Shown here: positions 40,101-49,977 of the stretch, piece by piece | Position numbering within the stretch: the stretch's first letter is position 1 | Layout: each line of letters begins with the position of its first letter | NCBI GenBank assembly: GCA_006937955.1 | Contig: SSNP01000040.1 | Span: forward strand, 1,009,622 to 1,073,621 | DNA length: 64,000 bases | From: Pachypanchax playfairii | Taxonomy: Eukaryota; Chordata; Actinopteri; Cyprinodontiformes; Aplocheilidae | Direction: 5' to 3' | Notes under the pieces: generated by a model | Seen by the model: the letters and a program-made list of their open reading frames with translations, nothing else | Databases searched by the model: none | Told to the model about the DNA's origin: nothing | Program-made: the position numbers and the translations under genes

Positions 40101-43100
40101 TTTGCTCCCATTTTCTGCTGAATCTGGGAAAATGCCAGAGAAAACAGTTTGACACATAAGACAGTATTTTAGCTTCAACAAGAGGATTTCCAACAAGCTA
40201 TTAGTTGAAAATAGAAGAAGAACGATGCATCTCATTTTCCTTTTTTCAGGTCTTTTGCCTTATTTTTTAACCATTTCTGAAAGATACTGCATTCAGATAC
40301 AGTTTCCTGCAGGTGATTGCTTCATTCATTTTTAATTTGACACTTCTTCTGTCCTCTAATTGCCCACTTTTTTCAATCATTCTAAGCACATGCTGGCACA
40401 ATATGCTGTCATGGGTACGAGAACTGGACTGAAAATGAGGGGAAAAGACGAGGAAAGCCTGAACTACTGATCAAGACCACTTTTTAAAGATTACAAGAAA
40501 GTCTGGCTACTTGGAAGAAACCCATACAGAAATGAGGGATGACTTAAGACTTTTGCACAAAACTGTATACAATTACAGCATGATTACTTTTCCTGCTCTA
40601 ATCACGGGTGGAAATTTTTTTGAGGAGCGGTTGTCAGGTGGAGTTGAAAGGGGGAGGACGGGACACTGACTCCTCCCTTCCACTTATCCTCCAGACTCTG
40701 CAGATAAACATCCGAGTTTCCCAGGCTGAGAGGACGTTTCACCTGGGAACAGCCAAGATCATCACCGGGGTTGTACATGAGGGGAAGTGGGGGTGGATTT
40801 TATGATCCACTCTCTTTTTACTGTGCACATATAAGCAGGGAAAATGCCAACCAGGTTGATTCAGTGGATCCAATAATTAGAAAGGAATTTCAGACAATAG
40901 TATCACCTCAATCCAGGTAATATTTTTATTATACATTAAAAAAACAAGCTGCTAAAAACTATTTAACATATAAGGAGCGCAGATGCTCAGTGCACTCAGT
41001 CTTTCACTCTTAAACGTTTCATAGTCAACACCTTCCTTTTAACTGGAGGCACCCATGTGCTATGAAGTGTGAAACCCACCAGCTCCATGCTGTTCTCTGG
41101 CAAAACACCAAGCAAACCCTCGGTGAGTATCAGGTCTCAAAGCACACATGGCACACTCTGAATGCTGGGCCCGGGCTAAATAAATCATCAGCCATCTCTG
41201 TCACATGTAGCTACAGCCAACAGTTAAGAAAAAAAAATCCCACTTTAAAAAAAAAAAATCACAGCTTTGTCCCATCTGTTCCCTGTTGGTATTGACGCCA
41301 AGTGAGGAAGACTTAGGAAAGACACAAAAGAGAGCTGAAGCCTTGAATGTGTTGTAGCTGAATGCGGACAGGATGCTGGTTCAAGACAAGCTTAGGTGAT
41401 GTCTTTTTGTTATGGAATGTGCCCTCGTTTTACCTTTCACATCCTGAAACTTCACGATTTACTTAGTTAAAGCACTTTTCAGGGAGGAAGAAACCGTCTG
41501 AACTGGCAAAACACAAAAAAAAACCCCATCAGAGCAAGTTATTTTTCATCCAAAGTGCGGCTCAAATACTGAAAGATATGTTTAAAAAGTTGAAAGATAA
41601 AAATCTCAAGGAATTTTTTTAGATTTCTGATTTGGGGAAAATAGTTTGGGAGAACAAAGGAAAAAAAGACAGATGTGGCAAACGACCAGACAGAGGAAAG
41701 AAAAGTAGAGGTCATTTCTTAATAAAGGTCATAGAGGTCCAACGGGAAAAGGGAAATGAAAGAAAAGACAATTATGAAGCAGTGTTGATCCCATGAGACG
41801 GGGGGGAGGCGTAAGATAAATGTGGTGCAACAACAAATGGCAACGAGACAAATAGAGCAGCAGTCAAGGTGAAATTAATGAAAATAACAAGAAACTACAT
41901 TCCTCAAGTAACATTCCACAACCTCTGATGAAAAACACGGGAAAAATGACGCCCCAATAAAAAAGATTCAACTGAAACGTGTTATGTTCCATCGATGTAG
42001 TAAGAGACATCAAATCAACCCAGAATAATGGTGTTGATGAGAAGCCACGTTACTGGTTCAACGCTGGAGAGCGGTTTCATTGTGCAGGAGGCCATCAAAG
42101 AGCCTCTTGAAAGTCTGAGCTAAGTGACTCTTCACAGCAGACGGAAAGACACAAAGAACACTCATTTGTCTTTGTCTGTTTTGAGTTTTCAGGTCTGGAC
42201 ACCTGTGAGCGTTTACCCAACCAGTATGTGGATCTTTAAGTGCTTTTATGGATAAAAGGAAAAAAGAAATTCCACCCAGCTAAAGAATTTGCATAAGCTG
42301 ATCGACTCTAACATTAAAGCCACCAGCTGCAGATTGTGTATAGGTCCTAATCACGCTCCCTAAAACAGTTCTGATTACTGTGAAATACAGACATAAACCT
42401 CCAGTTGAAACTGCGTAGAACAGATTGGAACAGATTCTTTGGGACCTGGAGGTTCCAGGATGCATCCAGCAACCTAATCCCATAGAAAACATGTGTTTAC
42501 CTACAAAATCGGATATTTTTGTCCACATACGGGATTTTTGCTTTAACGGATGCTAATGAACATAATACTAAAGTATAAAGGTTCTATCAGTGGACTTTCA
42601 CATCATCTTCAGCAGGCGACACAAAGGAAACTCTAAATGTTTCACATGAAGATTTTAAAGGACTTTTTTTCTCCAAGTGAGATTCAATTCAGCTCATAAA
42701 GAACCATTAAAGAATGAGGCCGGAATATATGAAGTTATTTGTTGTTGGCACAACCTGCTGGAATCTCAGTCACATTTAACGACAGTGCTTCAGCTGCGGG
42801 ATGACTAAAGGAAGCATCGGGTCTCAAAGTGTCCACCAAACCATGACAAGTCCTCAGAGGAAGGATAAACAAAGTGGCAGAATCCAGGAGGAAAGAATCA
42901 TCACCTCAGTAACCCAATAATGTCTCATACAGTCATTAAGAAAGACAAGGGTGACTGAACACTTTATCAGCTCCTCTACAGAGGGGACAGACAGTCAAAA
43001 GAACTACTCAAGAGCTGTTAATCCACTTTGATTTCTGTAATTATGGAGCAGAAATGAGGCTGCTGTGGAAGAACTTCGTTAATGAAGGTCTTTCTGAAGC

Positions 43101-44106
43101 ACATTCCTTCCCCAGTCTCCTGAAATAAAAATCTGTCCGTCTGGCCTCTGCGTATAAACTGTTTTTGTCAGTGAATGTCAAGTTTAAAGTGTTTCCCCCA
43201 TCTGTCGCTGCTGATAAACTATAAACTGCTACTAAACACACGGTCCAGACAGCACGTGGACTGAGATGTCCCCTCAAACCGGCTGACCTCTCTGAGGACA
43301 GCAGCTGATTCAGTCCTACCTTCAGACCTACATTTACTCAAAACAAGTCCAGATCTTGTGAAGCCCCAGCTGCTTGTGTTTAGTAAACATGTCCGCAAAC
43401 CTCTGGATCAGACTGACAGGAAAGTGGTGAGCTAATGGAGCGACACGGGCTGGAGGGGACATTTAAAATGTGTCAGACCCACCCTCATCACATCTCTGCC
43501 TCCAGCCACCTTCGGGCCCCCACACACGGCCTGCTAGTATAAATATTTGGGAAAAAGAAAATTGTTCTCTTATCATCATGAACTGAGAGGCTTTACAGCA
43601 GACCTGGTGTTTAGTCTAGTAACTCCTGTACAGAAACAGTCCTGTCACAGTCATCCTCTCCAGTATGACCTAACACATTCATCCTGAAGACCCTGTCCTC
43701 ACAGATAGATGATGATAAGAATACTGCTGCATCTTCTGCTGCAGGGAGCTGAAACCCCCCCTCAGAGACAGAGGATGTGATCAGCTGGGAGAGCAATGCA
43801 TGCTGCTAACACAGGAAAAAGGAAACCATCTGTCAGGAGGACAATGGAAGCTGGGAGATGTTCTGTAGAGTTAAACACAGAATAAAGCAAAAATAGGACT
43901 AGATCACAACTTAAGATGGAAATCCAGATCCGTCCTTACCTTTTGTGATAGACTGAGGTGTGAGCGGCTGCTGTCTGGTCCCTGCTCAGCTGAGTTCCGC
44001 CTGAATAGGTTTTATAAAGTCCAGTCTTCCAGGTCCCGTTAACAAACGTGATCAGCGCGAGTATCAGCAGCGTCCGGAGCAAACTTTTCCTGCAAAGCGC
44101 GGACAT
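1015..44106 (-). CDS. emid1: emid1: EMI domain and collagen-repeat secreted protein (3' end outside window)
   Basis: This encodes a secreted, extracellular-matrix-type protein of the EMID1/COL26A1 family. Exons, 5' to 3' on the minus strand: 43940-44106, 38348-38461, 37670-37773, 12667-12756, 12508-12569, 12287-12419, 10352-10396, 10143-10250, 8140-8253, 6059-6148, 5817-5869, 5627-5689, 3398-3442, 3170-3214, then 1015-1099 or, as an alternative, 747-837. All junctions have AG acceptors and GT donors, and phases agree. Order of parts: signal peptide (residues about 1-24), EMI domain (about 56-128), a linker with CLNC and a coiled coil (159-179), Gly-X-Y repeats (about 214-300 and 336-411) with an interruption, and a C-terminal helix. 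Several collagen exons are 45, 54 (1+53), 63 or 108 nt, as usual for collagens. EMID1 is preferred over COL26A1 because of the SYKTVVRP and SGAACEE motifs and the two C-terminal exons. The linkage to atp6v0a2 agrees. The final exon was not found and probably lies beyond position 1. Confidence 0.9.
3170..3442 (-). CDS. emid1: emid1 exons 13-14: last collagenous exons
   Basis: Two 45-nt exons, 3398-3442 (GPLGYPGERGLRGEP) and 3170-3214 (GAPGPKGEPGEKGLP), are both in phase 0 and made wholly of Gly-X-Y triplets. They lie just downstream of the Tc1 insertion. Exon 14 ends in phase 0, so either of the two C-terminal exons at about 1.1 and 0.8 kb can follow it. Confidence 0.88.
3551..5152 (-). mobile_element. 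Tc1-family DNA transposon with 200-bp TIRs, TA target duplication
   Basis: A 1,602-bp element starts with CAGTGGGGC and ends with the reverse complement, flanked by TA at 3549-3550 and 5153-5154. The terminal inverted repeats (3551-3750 and 4953-5152) are each 200 nt, and by eye I find no mismatch between them. A transposase frame on the minus strand occupies 3767-4789. The element sits in an emid1 intron (between exons 12 and 13) in the same orientation as the gene. The identical TIRs suggest a young insertion. The single nonsense codon means this copy cannot make full-length transposase itself, but it could still be mobilised in trans. Confidence 0.95.
3767..4789 (-). pseudogene. Tc1 transposase, one in-frame nonsense codon
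   Basis: The frame runs 340 codons from MAKTKELSKD to KGYITKY, normal length for Tc1 transposases, and is broken only by TAA at 4451-4453 (codon 113, after LRRQGL). The N-terminal part (residues about 1-112) holds the paired-like helix-turn-helix DNA-binding region. The C-terminal part holds the DD34E catalytic triad: Asp153 in WSDET, Asp244 in DNDPKH and Glu279 in NPIENLW. There are exactly 34 residues between the second Asp and the Glu. The stop may be one substitution of a Lys or Gln codon (inference). No frameshift is visible. Confidence 0.93.
5627..6148 (-). CDS. emid1: emid1 exons 10-12: interruption and second collagenous block
   Basis: Exon 10 (6059-6148) starts with a non-collagenous segment (DPFFTNTFHD), resembling the same point in mammalian EMID1. 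It returns to Gly-X-Y at GPQGPPGPV. Exon 11 (5817-5869) adds 18 codons of GPPGPRGPVGPPGPS type and ends in GQN. Exon 12 (5627-5689) starts in phase 0 with GKPGAPGAQGP. The break gives the collagen rod a flexible hinge at about residues 302-330 (inference). Confidence 0.88.
8140..10396 (-). CDS. emid1: emid1 exons 7-9: first collagenous block
   Basis: Exons 10352-10396 (45 nt), 10143-10250 (108 nt) and 8140-8253 (114 nt) encode uninterrupted Gly-X-Y triplets (for example GPQGEKGRDGLPGRD and GPPGPPGPP). Exon 9 then leaves the repeat after GPP and enters a Ser/Ala/Pro stretch ending EPDH. All three exons begin in phase 1 inside a Gly codon. The interruption at the end of exon 9 is also found in mammalian EMID1. 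Confidence 0.9.
10986..11313. repeat. MITE-like interspersed repeat
   Basis: This intronic segment of about 330 bp begins TTAACCCGTTAAG and ends GTTAAGGGGTTAAGG, giving imperfect terminal inverted repeats. The interior has no coding capacity and has a GC-rich patch (GGGCCCGCCCACGGGCCCG) near the left end. The form suggests a non-autonomous DNA transposon. The family is not identified, and the limits are approximate. Confidence 0.5.
11585..11645 (+). repeat. SINE 3' tail fragment
   Basis: A short stretch with ACCTTGGATAAGCTGAAGAAAATGAATGGAT resembles the 3' tail of a common fish tRNA-derived SINE, which typically ends in a GGATAAGCGG...ATGGATGGA pattern. Only the tail is seen. Confidence 0.45.
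12287..12756 (-). CDS. emid1: emid1 exons 4-6: linker, CLNC motif and coiled coil
   Basis: Three exons (12667-12756, 12508-12569, 12287-12419) join in phase. Exon 4 is a basic, Ser/Pro-rich linker. Exon 5 carries CLNC followed by a short amphipathic helix (ITALSERLNSLETK), the position and form seen in EMID1 and COL26A1, where it probably helps trimer register. Exon 6 is a variable linker that ends in the first collagen triplets (GAPGEKGPAG). The exons follow a 24.9-kb intron. Confidence 0.88.
15480..15735 (+). repeat. tRNA-derived SINE, diverged copy
   Basis: A pol III B-box-like sequence (GGTTTGACTCC, 15502-15512) is followed by a body with GTTTGGATGTTCTCC, TACTCCGGTTTCCCCC and CTCTATGTGGCCC...GATGGACTGATGA. 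This is the layout of a common teleost SINE. The copy is diverged, with no clear tail. It is oriented plus, opposite to emid1. Confidence 0.65.
18063..18113. repeat. (AC)n microsatellite
   Basis: About 25 uninterrupted AC units lie in emid1 intron 3, directly beside the GGGGACC inverted-repeat element. Confidence 0.97.
18115..18345. repeat. Interspersed repeat with GGTCCCCA inverted ends and telomere-like core
   Basis: CTTATGGGGACC (18130-18141) and GGTCCCCACAAG (18324-18335) form an inverted pair with 11 of 12 positions matching. Between them are many degenerate copies of CTAACCCTAA-type sequence, resembling interstitial telomere repeats. The same arrangement is common in fish genomes as a repeat family. 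It has no coding capacity. Confidence 0.6.
24385..24497 (-). repeat. SINE 5' head fragment, minus orientation
   Basis: On the minus strand this reads GGTGGCAGTGCAGTCGTTCAGCAC...GGTCACAGGTTTGACTCTC, a tRNA-like head with a B-box-like GGTTTGACTCT (24423-24433). It has the form of the 5' end of the SINE family seen at 15.5 and 31.2 kb. The body is missing. Confidence 0.55.
31140..31349 (+). repeat. tRNA-derived SINE fragment with microsatellite tail
   Basis: A B-box-like AGTTCGACTCC (31190-31200) is followed by a diverged body including TCACATTCTCCCATACATGCG. It runs directly into the (ATGG)n array at 31350. SINEs of this type end in ATGGATGG-like tails, so the array probably grew from the tail (inference). 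The copy accounts for the 3' part of a long plus-strand open frame here. Confidence 0.55.
31350..31490. repeat. (ATGG)n / (GGAC)n tetranucleotide array
   Basis: About 28 ATGG units are followed by a switch to about 7 GGAC units ending near 31490. This is a compound microsatellite. Its open frames (Trp-Met-Asp-Gly repeats on plus, Ser-Ile-His-Pro repeats on minus) are artefacts. Confidence 0.97.
34127..34181. repeat. (GT)n microsatellite
   Basis: About 27 uninterrupted GT units lie in emid1 intron 3. Confidence 0.97.
37670..38461 (-). CDS. emid1: emid1 exons 2-3: EMI domain
   Basis: Two exons (38348-38461 and 37670-37773), separated by a 574-bp intron, encode residues about 56-128. The domain starts with the WC motif, includes VTCQVQNGT and YQTCRWPQGC, and ends with EWKCCPGFSGAACEE. 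The seven cysteines (59, 69, 84, 90, 117, 118, 126) are the pattern of EMI domains, which mediate protein multimerisation in emilins, multimerins and EMID proteins. An N-glycosylation sequon (NGT) is present at residue 73. Domain assignment rests on motif recognition. Confidence 0.92.
38462..43939 (-). other. emid1 intron 1, 5.5 kb
   Basis: This lies between the signal-peptide exon and the first EMI exon. I see no splice-bounded coding segment. The stretch at about 40380-40570 (ending ACTTTTGCACAAAACTGTA) resembles the edge of a common fish interspersed repeat. The stretch at about 42280-42540, with CTAACATTAAAGCCACC, resembles a decayed DNA transposon. Neither is complete enough to name. Confidence 0.6.
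43940..44106 (-). CDS. emid1: emid1 exon 1: start codon and signal peptide
   Basis: ATG at 44106 opens a 55-codon exon that ends in phase 2 at a CTTTTG-side GTAAGG donor. The N-terminus is basic (RKSLLR), then hydrophobic (TLLILALITFV), then has small residues NG before TWKTGLYK. This is a textbook signal peptide with cleavage near residue 24. It sends the protein to the secretory pathway. The next exon lies 5.5 kb downstream. The start is chosen because it directly precedes the hydrophobic core and no upstream in-frame alternative is needed. Confidence 0.85.
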
Positions 44107-44466
44107 GATCCCTGGATGGTGCGATTCCGTGGCATTAAAAACTTTGATCAGAACACTTGAATGAGTCGGTGACTCGCTCCGGTGAGAAACCAGTCCGGCT
44201 GGGTGAGTCCAGCGCGTTGTGTCAAACAGAACCCGCTCAGCTGGAGAAGACGCGCATCCTATTCGGTACTTGGATACATTAATATAAAACTATCTGAGAC
44301 TTGTTTATTTATAAAACAACATCCAAAGGAAGCGTCAGATTAAAGCGCCTGGTAAACTCACGCTTCTTCTTTGCTCCGACTTTTTGCAAATGAACCTTGA
44401 ACACATTTGTCCTCCCCTCTCCGTGTGCTCAGCCTACCTCCGTCTGTATGTCTGACATCCAGCAGC

Positions 44467-44472
44467 TTTATA
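44467..44472 (-). promoter_or_regulatory. Candidate TATA box upstream of emid1
   Basis: On the minus strand TATAAA sits in GACTATAAAGCTGC, about 360 bp upstream of the emid1 start codon. It would place transcription start near 44440. It is supported only by motif and position. Confidence 0.4.
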
Positions 44473-46113
44473 GTCTCCGCTGGTCTTTAAACAGCACAGC
44501 CCTGCCCGGTTGAAACCTCTATCACAGAGGACGCACAGAGAATGCAACTTTACGCAGAACCGATGAGGCGCTCCAAAATCCCATGGAGCTCAGACAGTGA
44601 TGGCTAGATTGTTTTGTTTTGTCTTTCAAGGACAACATTGTTATAAAGCCAAAATCATCTATTCTTTTATTGTTTTTAATATCAGATTTTATTTACAGGC
44701 TAGCTACTAGAAAAAAATGCAAATAAAGTTTTCAGCTGAGTTCAGGACAGAATCCCCGTATGATTCAGATTGATACGGGTCTCCCTCAGGGCCAATTCAC
44801 CTGCAGGGAAAGTTTGGAAGAACTGTGTTTTTCTACCATTTGAGGAGACAATGATGATGCCAAGCATGTGCCTCCCTGAAGTCCTGTAGCTGAGAATAAA
44901 TTGGAGTTCTTTAGAGGAGTTAGAAAGGCCTCCAGTACCTTTTATAAAATAGTAATTTCCTAAAGAATTAGGCTAAATTATTGTTAAAAGATTTTCCCAT
45001 TCATATCTGGGTTAATTAAATTCAATGAACCATTTTCTCACATCTCTTCAACAAGGAACCCAGTCCCTCCTGTGTTTGGTCATAAACACGTGCTAATCTT
45101 AAGTCTTTATGATCGCTGCATCAGTTAGAGTTGAAAAGGGGCCTGTCTGACCTTTGACCTCTGTTATTCAAAAGAAATCCTTTTAGACTGAGTAATAAGA
45201 CCATGAGATGCATTCATGGGATTTTATAAGAGGGTAGTAGGGGCGTTTAAGGATGGGAACAAAAGAAAGTGGAGTATTTTCAAGTCAATGTTTTTTTTAC
45301 CTTCCAATTATTCATATTTATAGATCAGAATTTAGTCTAAGCAGTACAGTTCTGATCACAGCTGCTCTCTCACTGGGAAAGCTAAGCTGTCACATGAAAA
45401 AGGAAGAAAAGTGCTGCAGTTTTTTTTTTTCCTGTGTGTCTTTTTACCTTATGGCTGCACCAGCTGCCAGATCCTCTGGGACTGTCTGATTTTTACAGAA
45501 AACTTCACCTGCTCTGCCATGCTGACCTCAGCAGCTTTCACCACTCTGCTCTGGATTTGTTTGTTAAATGCAAACCAAAGTAAACAACAAGCTAAAACAT
45601 GTGGGTACAGTGGAAACCTTTAATTATCACAACAATTTCTAATTTTGAGTGGATGCTCTCCCCTCTAAATGTCAACAGAAACACAGCACAGCTGTCAAAA
45701 TACATCTTCCACTGTAATACTTTACAACTATTAGTTATTTATTAGACTATTTATCAAATAGATTTGAACCCCATTGTGGTTTGGTTAAACATTAAACATC
45801 AAGAATCAAAATAACTGAGGAAAAAACAGTAGGATGAAGAGCAAAGTGCTGCTCTGTGCTGCCATCTGGTGAGAAAACAGTGAATAACAGCTTGGAAAAA
45901 AATGATAATAAATTTATTTGGGGAACTCAAATAAGACAAATTTCTCATGTAAAGTAATTTACCCTACAAATAAATCAAAGATGGGTGATAATAATACTGA
46001 TAATTAACACAAACTGAGGGAACTCTTCAGTCTGTGTTGGGGCACATCAGACTCCCTAAAGGTTCTAATGGGAAACGTGCATGGAGGTAAACAGGTCAGG
46101 TTTATATACAGTA

Positions 46114-46187
46114 CCTGTCCCACATCCACTGCATTCCTCTGCAGCCAGAACCAGAGCAGCCAGGTAAGACTCTCCCTCGTCCACCTG
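46114..46187 (-). other. Exon-like segment, unrecognised
   Basis: On the minus strand a TTTTTCCAG acceptor is followed by about 74 open bases reading VDEGESYLAALVLAAEEC, SGCGT, then a GTACTG donor. The acidic start and Ala/Leu helix followed by CSGCG look protein-like. It continues in phase with the segment at 46920-46960. I do not recognise the protein. It may be an exon of a small uncharacterised gene, a relic of a decayed gene, or chance. Confidence 0.3.
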
Positions 46188-46917
46188 GAAAAACAAAATA
46201 CTTAAACATCAGACACACTATCATTTATTTACTCATTAATTCTATTTAGTGTTTTGTCTTTAGCCAGTAGCTGTACTGAAACTTCACTCACAGAGGACAC
46301 ATGAAGAATGCAGAGCCGATGGTCTCCAAAAATCCCCCCCAAAAAAAAGGATTTCAAGCTTCTTTTAATTGGCAAAATGTGACTATTAAAAAGAGCCCAA
46401 ACTCCCTGCAGCTCAACCAAACATGGCTGTATCTGGAACTATAGTTTATTAAAGCACTCCACGGAGGTTGGAGAAATGTCAGACTTTTTCTTAATCACAT
46501 TTATGTCAAATGACTTGGGAAGTTTGTTCTGAATGTCTTGAGTCACCTGACTGATGTGCTCATCCCAGATTCACATGAGATACGGCGGAGCAGGTAAAAG
46601 TCATGTAGAAACATTCATAGAGAAATGTAACAAAAAAATAAATAAATAAAATAGATTCACTGCATCATTAAACTAAATACTCTTCATCTTTGATCAGTTA
46701 AGACATCACCTGATACAACCTGCGTATACCTATGGATTAACCTCCAAAATTAGATATTTAATACTTCCTCAGGGTATATTGCTGTCTCCTTGGTGACAGG
46801 CTTTAGTCAGGTATGTGTTCAAGATCTCCATATACAATTATGTTGCTTTATCTGTAAGGAAAATAAATTGTTTGAACCAAAGGTAAAATCTGGCTCCACT
46901 TACAAAGAAGTCTGACT

Positions 46918-46960
46918 CATTGAAGTCCCGGTCCAGCTGGTCTTTCTGTGTTTGCACGTC
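46918..46960 (-). other. Exon-like segment, unrecognised
   Basis: On the minus strand, after CAAACACAG, the sequence reads KDQLDRDFNESDFF and ends at a good GTAAGT donor in phase 0. The next minus-strand exon-like segment (46114-46187) begins in phase 0, so the two would join to FFVDEGESYL. No family is recognised. Just upstream, the minus strand reads DPTFKNLIQFWPSSML and then meets a stop. Confidence 0.28.
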
Positions 46961-49275
46961 TTACACTACAGCATGGAAGAAGGCCAGAACTGGATCAGGT
47001 TTTTGAAGGTAGGGTCCTGTCATGGATTCATGTGAGATTTAAGATGTGGCTCTCAAGTCCAGCTTCAGACCACTGGGAGGCGCTGCTACTACCTACATAC
47101 TCTTTTACAGCTACATCATAGAACAAATCTTAATGAGCTTATAAAGTTAGACCTGCCATGAACAAGAAATTCAATGAAAATATAGTTAAAAGGTTAAAAA
47201 AAAAAGTATTTCACCTTCAGAGACGAATGTCAGTGGGAGAATCCTTAATGGAACTAGTAGTGATCCACTAGTGGAAGTTGGGACTTGATGATATTGCTTC
47301 TTTCAGGTCCTTCAGTCACATCACTAGCAGATGACTGCAGCATCACCACTTTTATAAATGTAGTCAGATGTTGTTCTGTTATTTTACTTGGACAGTTTAC
47401 AAACGGAGTCTTCACGTCTTTGAAGAGAAACGTCAGCCAGAGATTCTCTCAGATACAAGTCCTCATGTCTGAGTTTATCAATGTCCATCAAGTTACTGAT
47501 CACATTTTCTTCATTGGTGTAAGTTTTGATCTCACTGACCTTGGTTTCTTTAATTGCGTGAACAAGTTCAGTGTTATCAGTCAACAATCAGAAATATACA
47601 AGCACACAAATAACTACTTCTGACAGCGGGTTTAGTTAAACTAAAACAAAAAAATGTCTATTTTTTTCCATTCCCATCTCTTTTTGTATCTTGATACAAA
47701 TCAAGACATTAAACACCAAAAACAGAAAATAATTAAATGTTTTAAAATCAGATGTATGGTAATGAACCAAACAAATTAAGAAAATGCATTTCTAAGCTTG
47801 AAATAGAAAAATCTTTTATTGACAAAACATTTTCATTAAAGTGTCACAGAATGAAGTGTTTGACAGAAAAATCATTTTCAATGAAAAGAATGGTGGAACA
47901 CATACTGCTATAGACAAACAGCTACATGATTATACAAATTAAACTAATCACTAGGCACCAATAAAGCAGGTCTTTTTACCAATCATAAAGCTTTTTGGTT
48001 ACAGTGTACGGCAAGCCAAATGGACAAAACAAACCATGAAACAAACACAGCTGTTTCTGTTGGGCGAGTGTAAAAGGAGTTAATAAAAAGGAGTATTTTC
48101 TGTCATGTTTAATTATTAGTGGAAGTAAAAAAAAACTGTCAGTTGAAACACCAAAAATATGCAGCAGAATCTTTATGTAATACATGGTGATGAATGAAAA
48201 ACTGCAGACATTCAACACAAATATGATCAAATTTAAGTCTGATTCTCTTTCAAAAGCAAATATCCACCTTCGTACAGCCGTTACAACTTCTGACTAAAGA
48301 ACTAACAAACGCCACATGAAAGAACCCAGAAACTGCTCAGAATATTGATGAGGAACAATTTGGGAACAACAATGTTGAGCCGACATGATGGCTGCTGTTT
48401 TTCCATTCAGAGATTAAGACACTGCACAGCCAAGTGGCAGGTGTGAAGGCAACACTGAGAATGTATAAATATTAAAAACATCCAATCTGCAACTCTGACA
48501 TCAGTTCGTAATAAATTAAGAAAATAATTCTGTAATATTTCATACAACATTTACACTCATTGAAACAATCAAATCCTTTGACCATGTAAATCATCATCAG
48601 GATAATTTAACACGCGCCTCAGAATGTCAGGAATGACTCAACAGCTCGCACTGGGATTAAAGTCGTCTACTAAAGCTGAGGTAGAACATGCTACTAGCTA
48701 CTTTCACAGACTTGTTAATCACACCTGTGACCACCTTCAGCTCCAGCTTCGACTGAGAAAACCATCTAATGGACAGATATAGGACCTCTTAGATGGACGT
48801 GATGTCAGAGAGCAAAGGCTGACCTGCAGGTGCAGAAACATTCTTAGTAAAAGGCAGAGAACCTGATTTCAGGGACAACACGGCTCAGATTCAGCTTCAG
48901 AAAACAACATGTGGATTTAATCAAAGATCTCTGGAGAGGAAGAGGAGGTAGTGTCATTGGGCAAGGCAGAGGAGCCGGTCCAGGCTGTGTTGAAGGTATT
49001 AACAGTTATACTGATGACGTGTGACGCAACACAAACAGATTTGGGGACAAACACATTCAAGACCAGTTTCCACTGCTTTAAATAAAGAGCTGACTCAGCT
49101 GGGGTTGTAGTGACACCCTGCTGCAGGGGTACGAGATCTGAATAAGAACGTGCACCTGTGACACTCCACCTTCATCAATAACAACCCAGAGTCTCCAAAA
49201 CTGAATCACTCACTCATTTTCTTTATCCACTTCATCTTGTTTAAAGTTACAGCTAATAAACTGGGTTATCTTAGT

Positions 49276-49281
49276 TTTATT
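49276..49281 (-). terminator. Candidate polyadenylation signal of atp6v0a2
   Basis: This is the first AATAAA on the minus strand downstream of the atp6v0a2 stop, about 700 nt into the 3' flank. Position is plausible for a vertebrate 3' UTR. There is no transcript support. Confidence 0.4.
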
Positions 49282-49700
49282 TTTTGATTTTGTTTTTTTT
49301 TTGGTTGTCATCAAAAGAACAAAATTTTAAAGTGAAAAAAGTGTGAGGAAACTTTTTACTGCAACGTTCCACTGAAATGGAAACCTGATCTGATAAAAAA
49401 GAAGTTCAGTAAGAAAAGTTCAACTCAGCGTTATCAGACGATGGAATTCATGCTACAAAGAAAGAAAACTGAAGGAGAAATAAAAAATGTAGAAAAATAT
49501 TTTTTTTGAAAAGTGAATATTATTTATAATCTTAGAAAATCATATTAATATTTTTTATATTCTAAAGGTTTTCTGTTTAGCAGGATAAGCTGTCTCATTA
49601 TGTAGATTATGGTCATTTTACTCATGTTGCATTCTTTATCTGAAGTACAATAACTTTTGCCAGTAGTATAACAATCACACAGCTGAACTTTGTCCTCCTG

Positions 49701-49731
<31 letters not shown>

Positions 49732-49742
49732 TATATTTTTTT
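49701..49742. repeat. A-tract and (AT)n tract
   Basis: A run of about 15 A bases, about 10 TA units and a T-run lie downstream of atp6v0a2, within its likely 3' UTR. Confidence 0.9.
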
Positions 49743-49977
49743 TACATTAAACTGCATTAAGAACCACTCTGTCCTCTGGTGTTTGGTCTGCAGACCTCAG
49801 GGAGGCCATTAAGCTTCAGCTGAATATTTCTCCAACTTCACCCATTTTTCCCCACAAAAATGGTTAAAAAAATAAAATAAATATAAAATATTCCCAAGTG
49901 ACATCTCTGAAATGAGTCTTTATAAGCGCAGAATCCTGCTGGCTTGTTTTTTCCTGTTTAACCAGCCGTCAGTCTCT

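Larger units (their letters stand above)
44473..49977. other. Intergenic region between emid1 and atp6v0a2
   Basis: No confident gene. The right part (about 49.3-50.0 kb) is likely the atp6v0a2 3' UTR, with a candidate polyadenylation signal at 49276-49281. Minus-strand segments at 46920-46960 and 46114-46187 look like coding exons (listed separately). An A/T dinucleotide tract lies at 49701-49742. Confidence 0.55.

Noticed and set aside
1..44106. Naming the collagen gene col26a1
   Set aside because: The EMI and C-terminal motifs and the neighbourhood fit emid1 better. The two are close paralogues, so some doubt remains.
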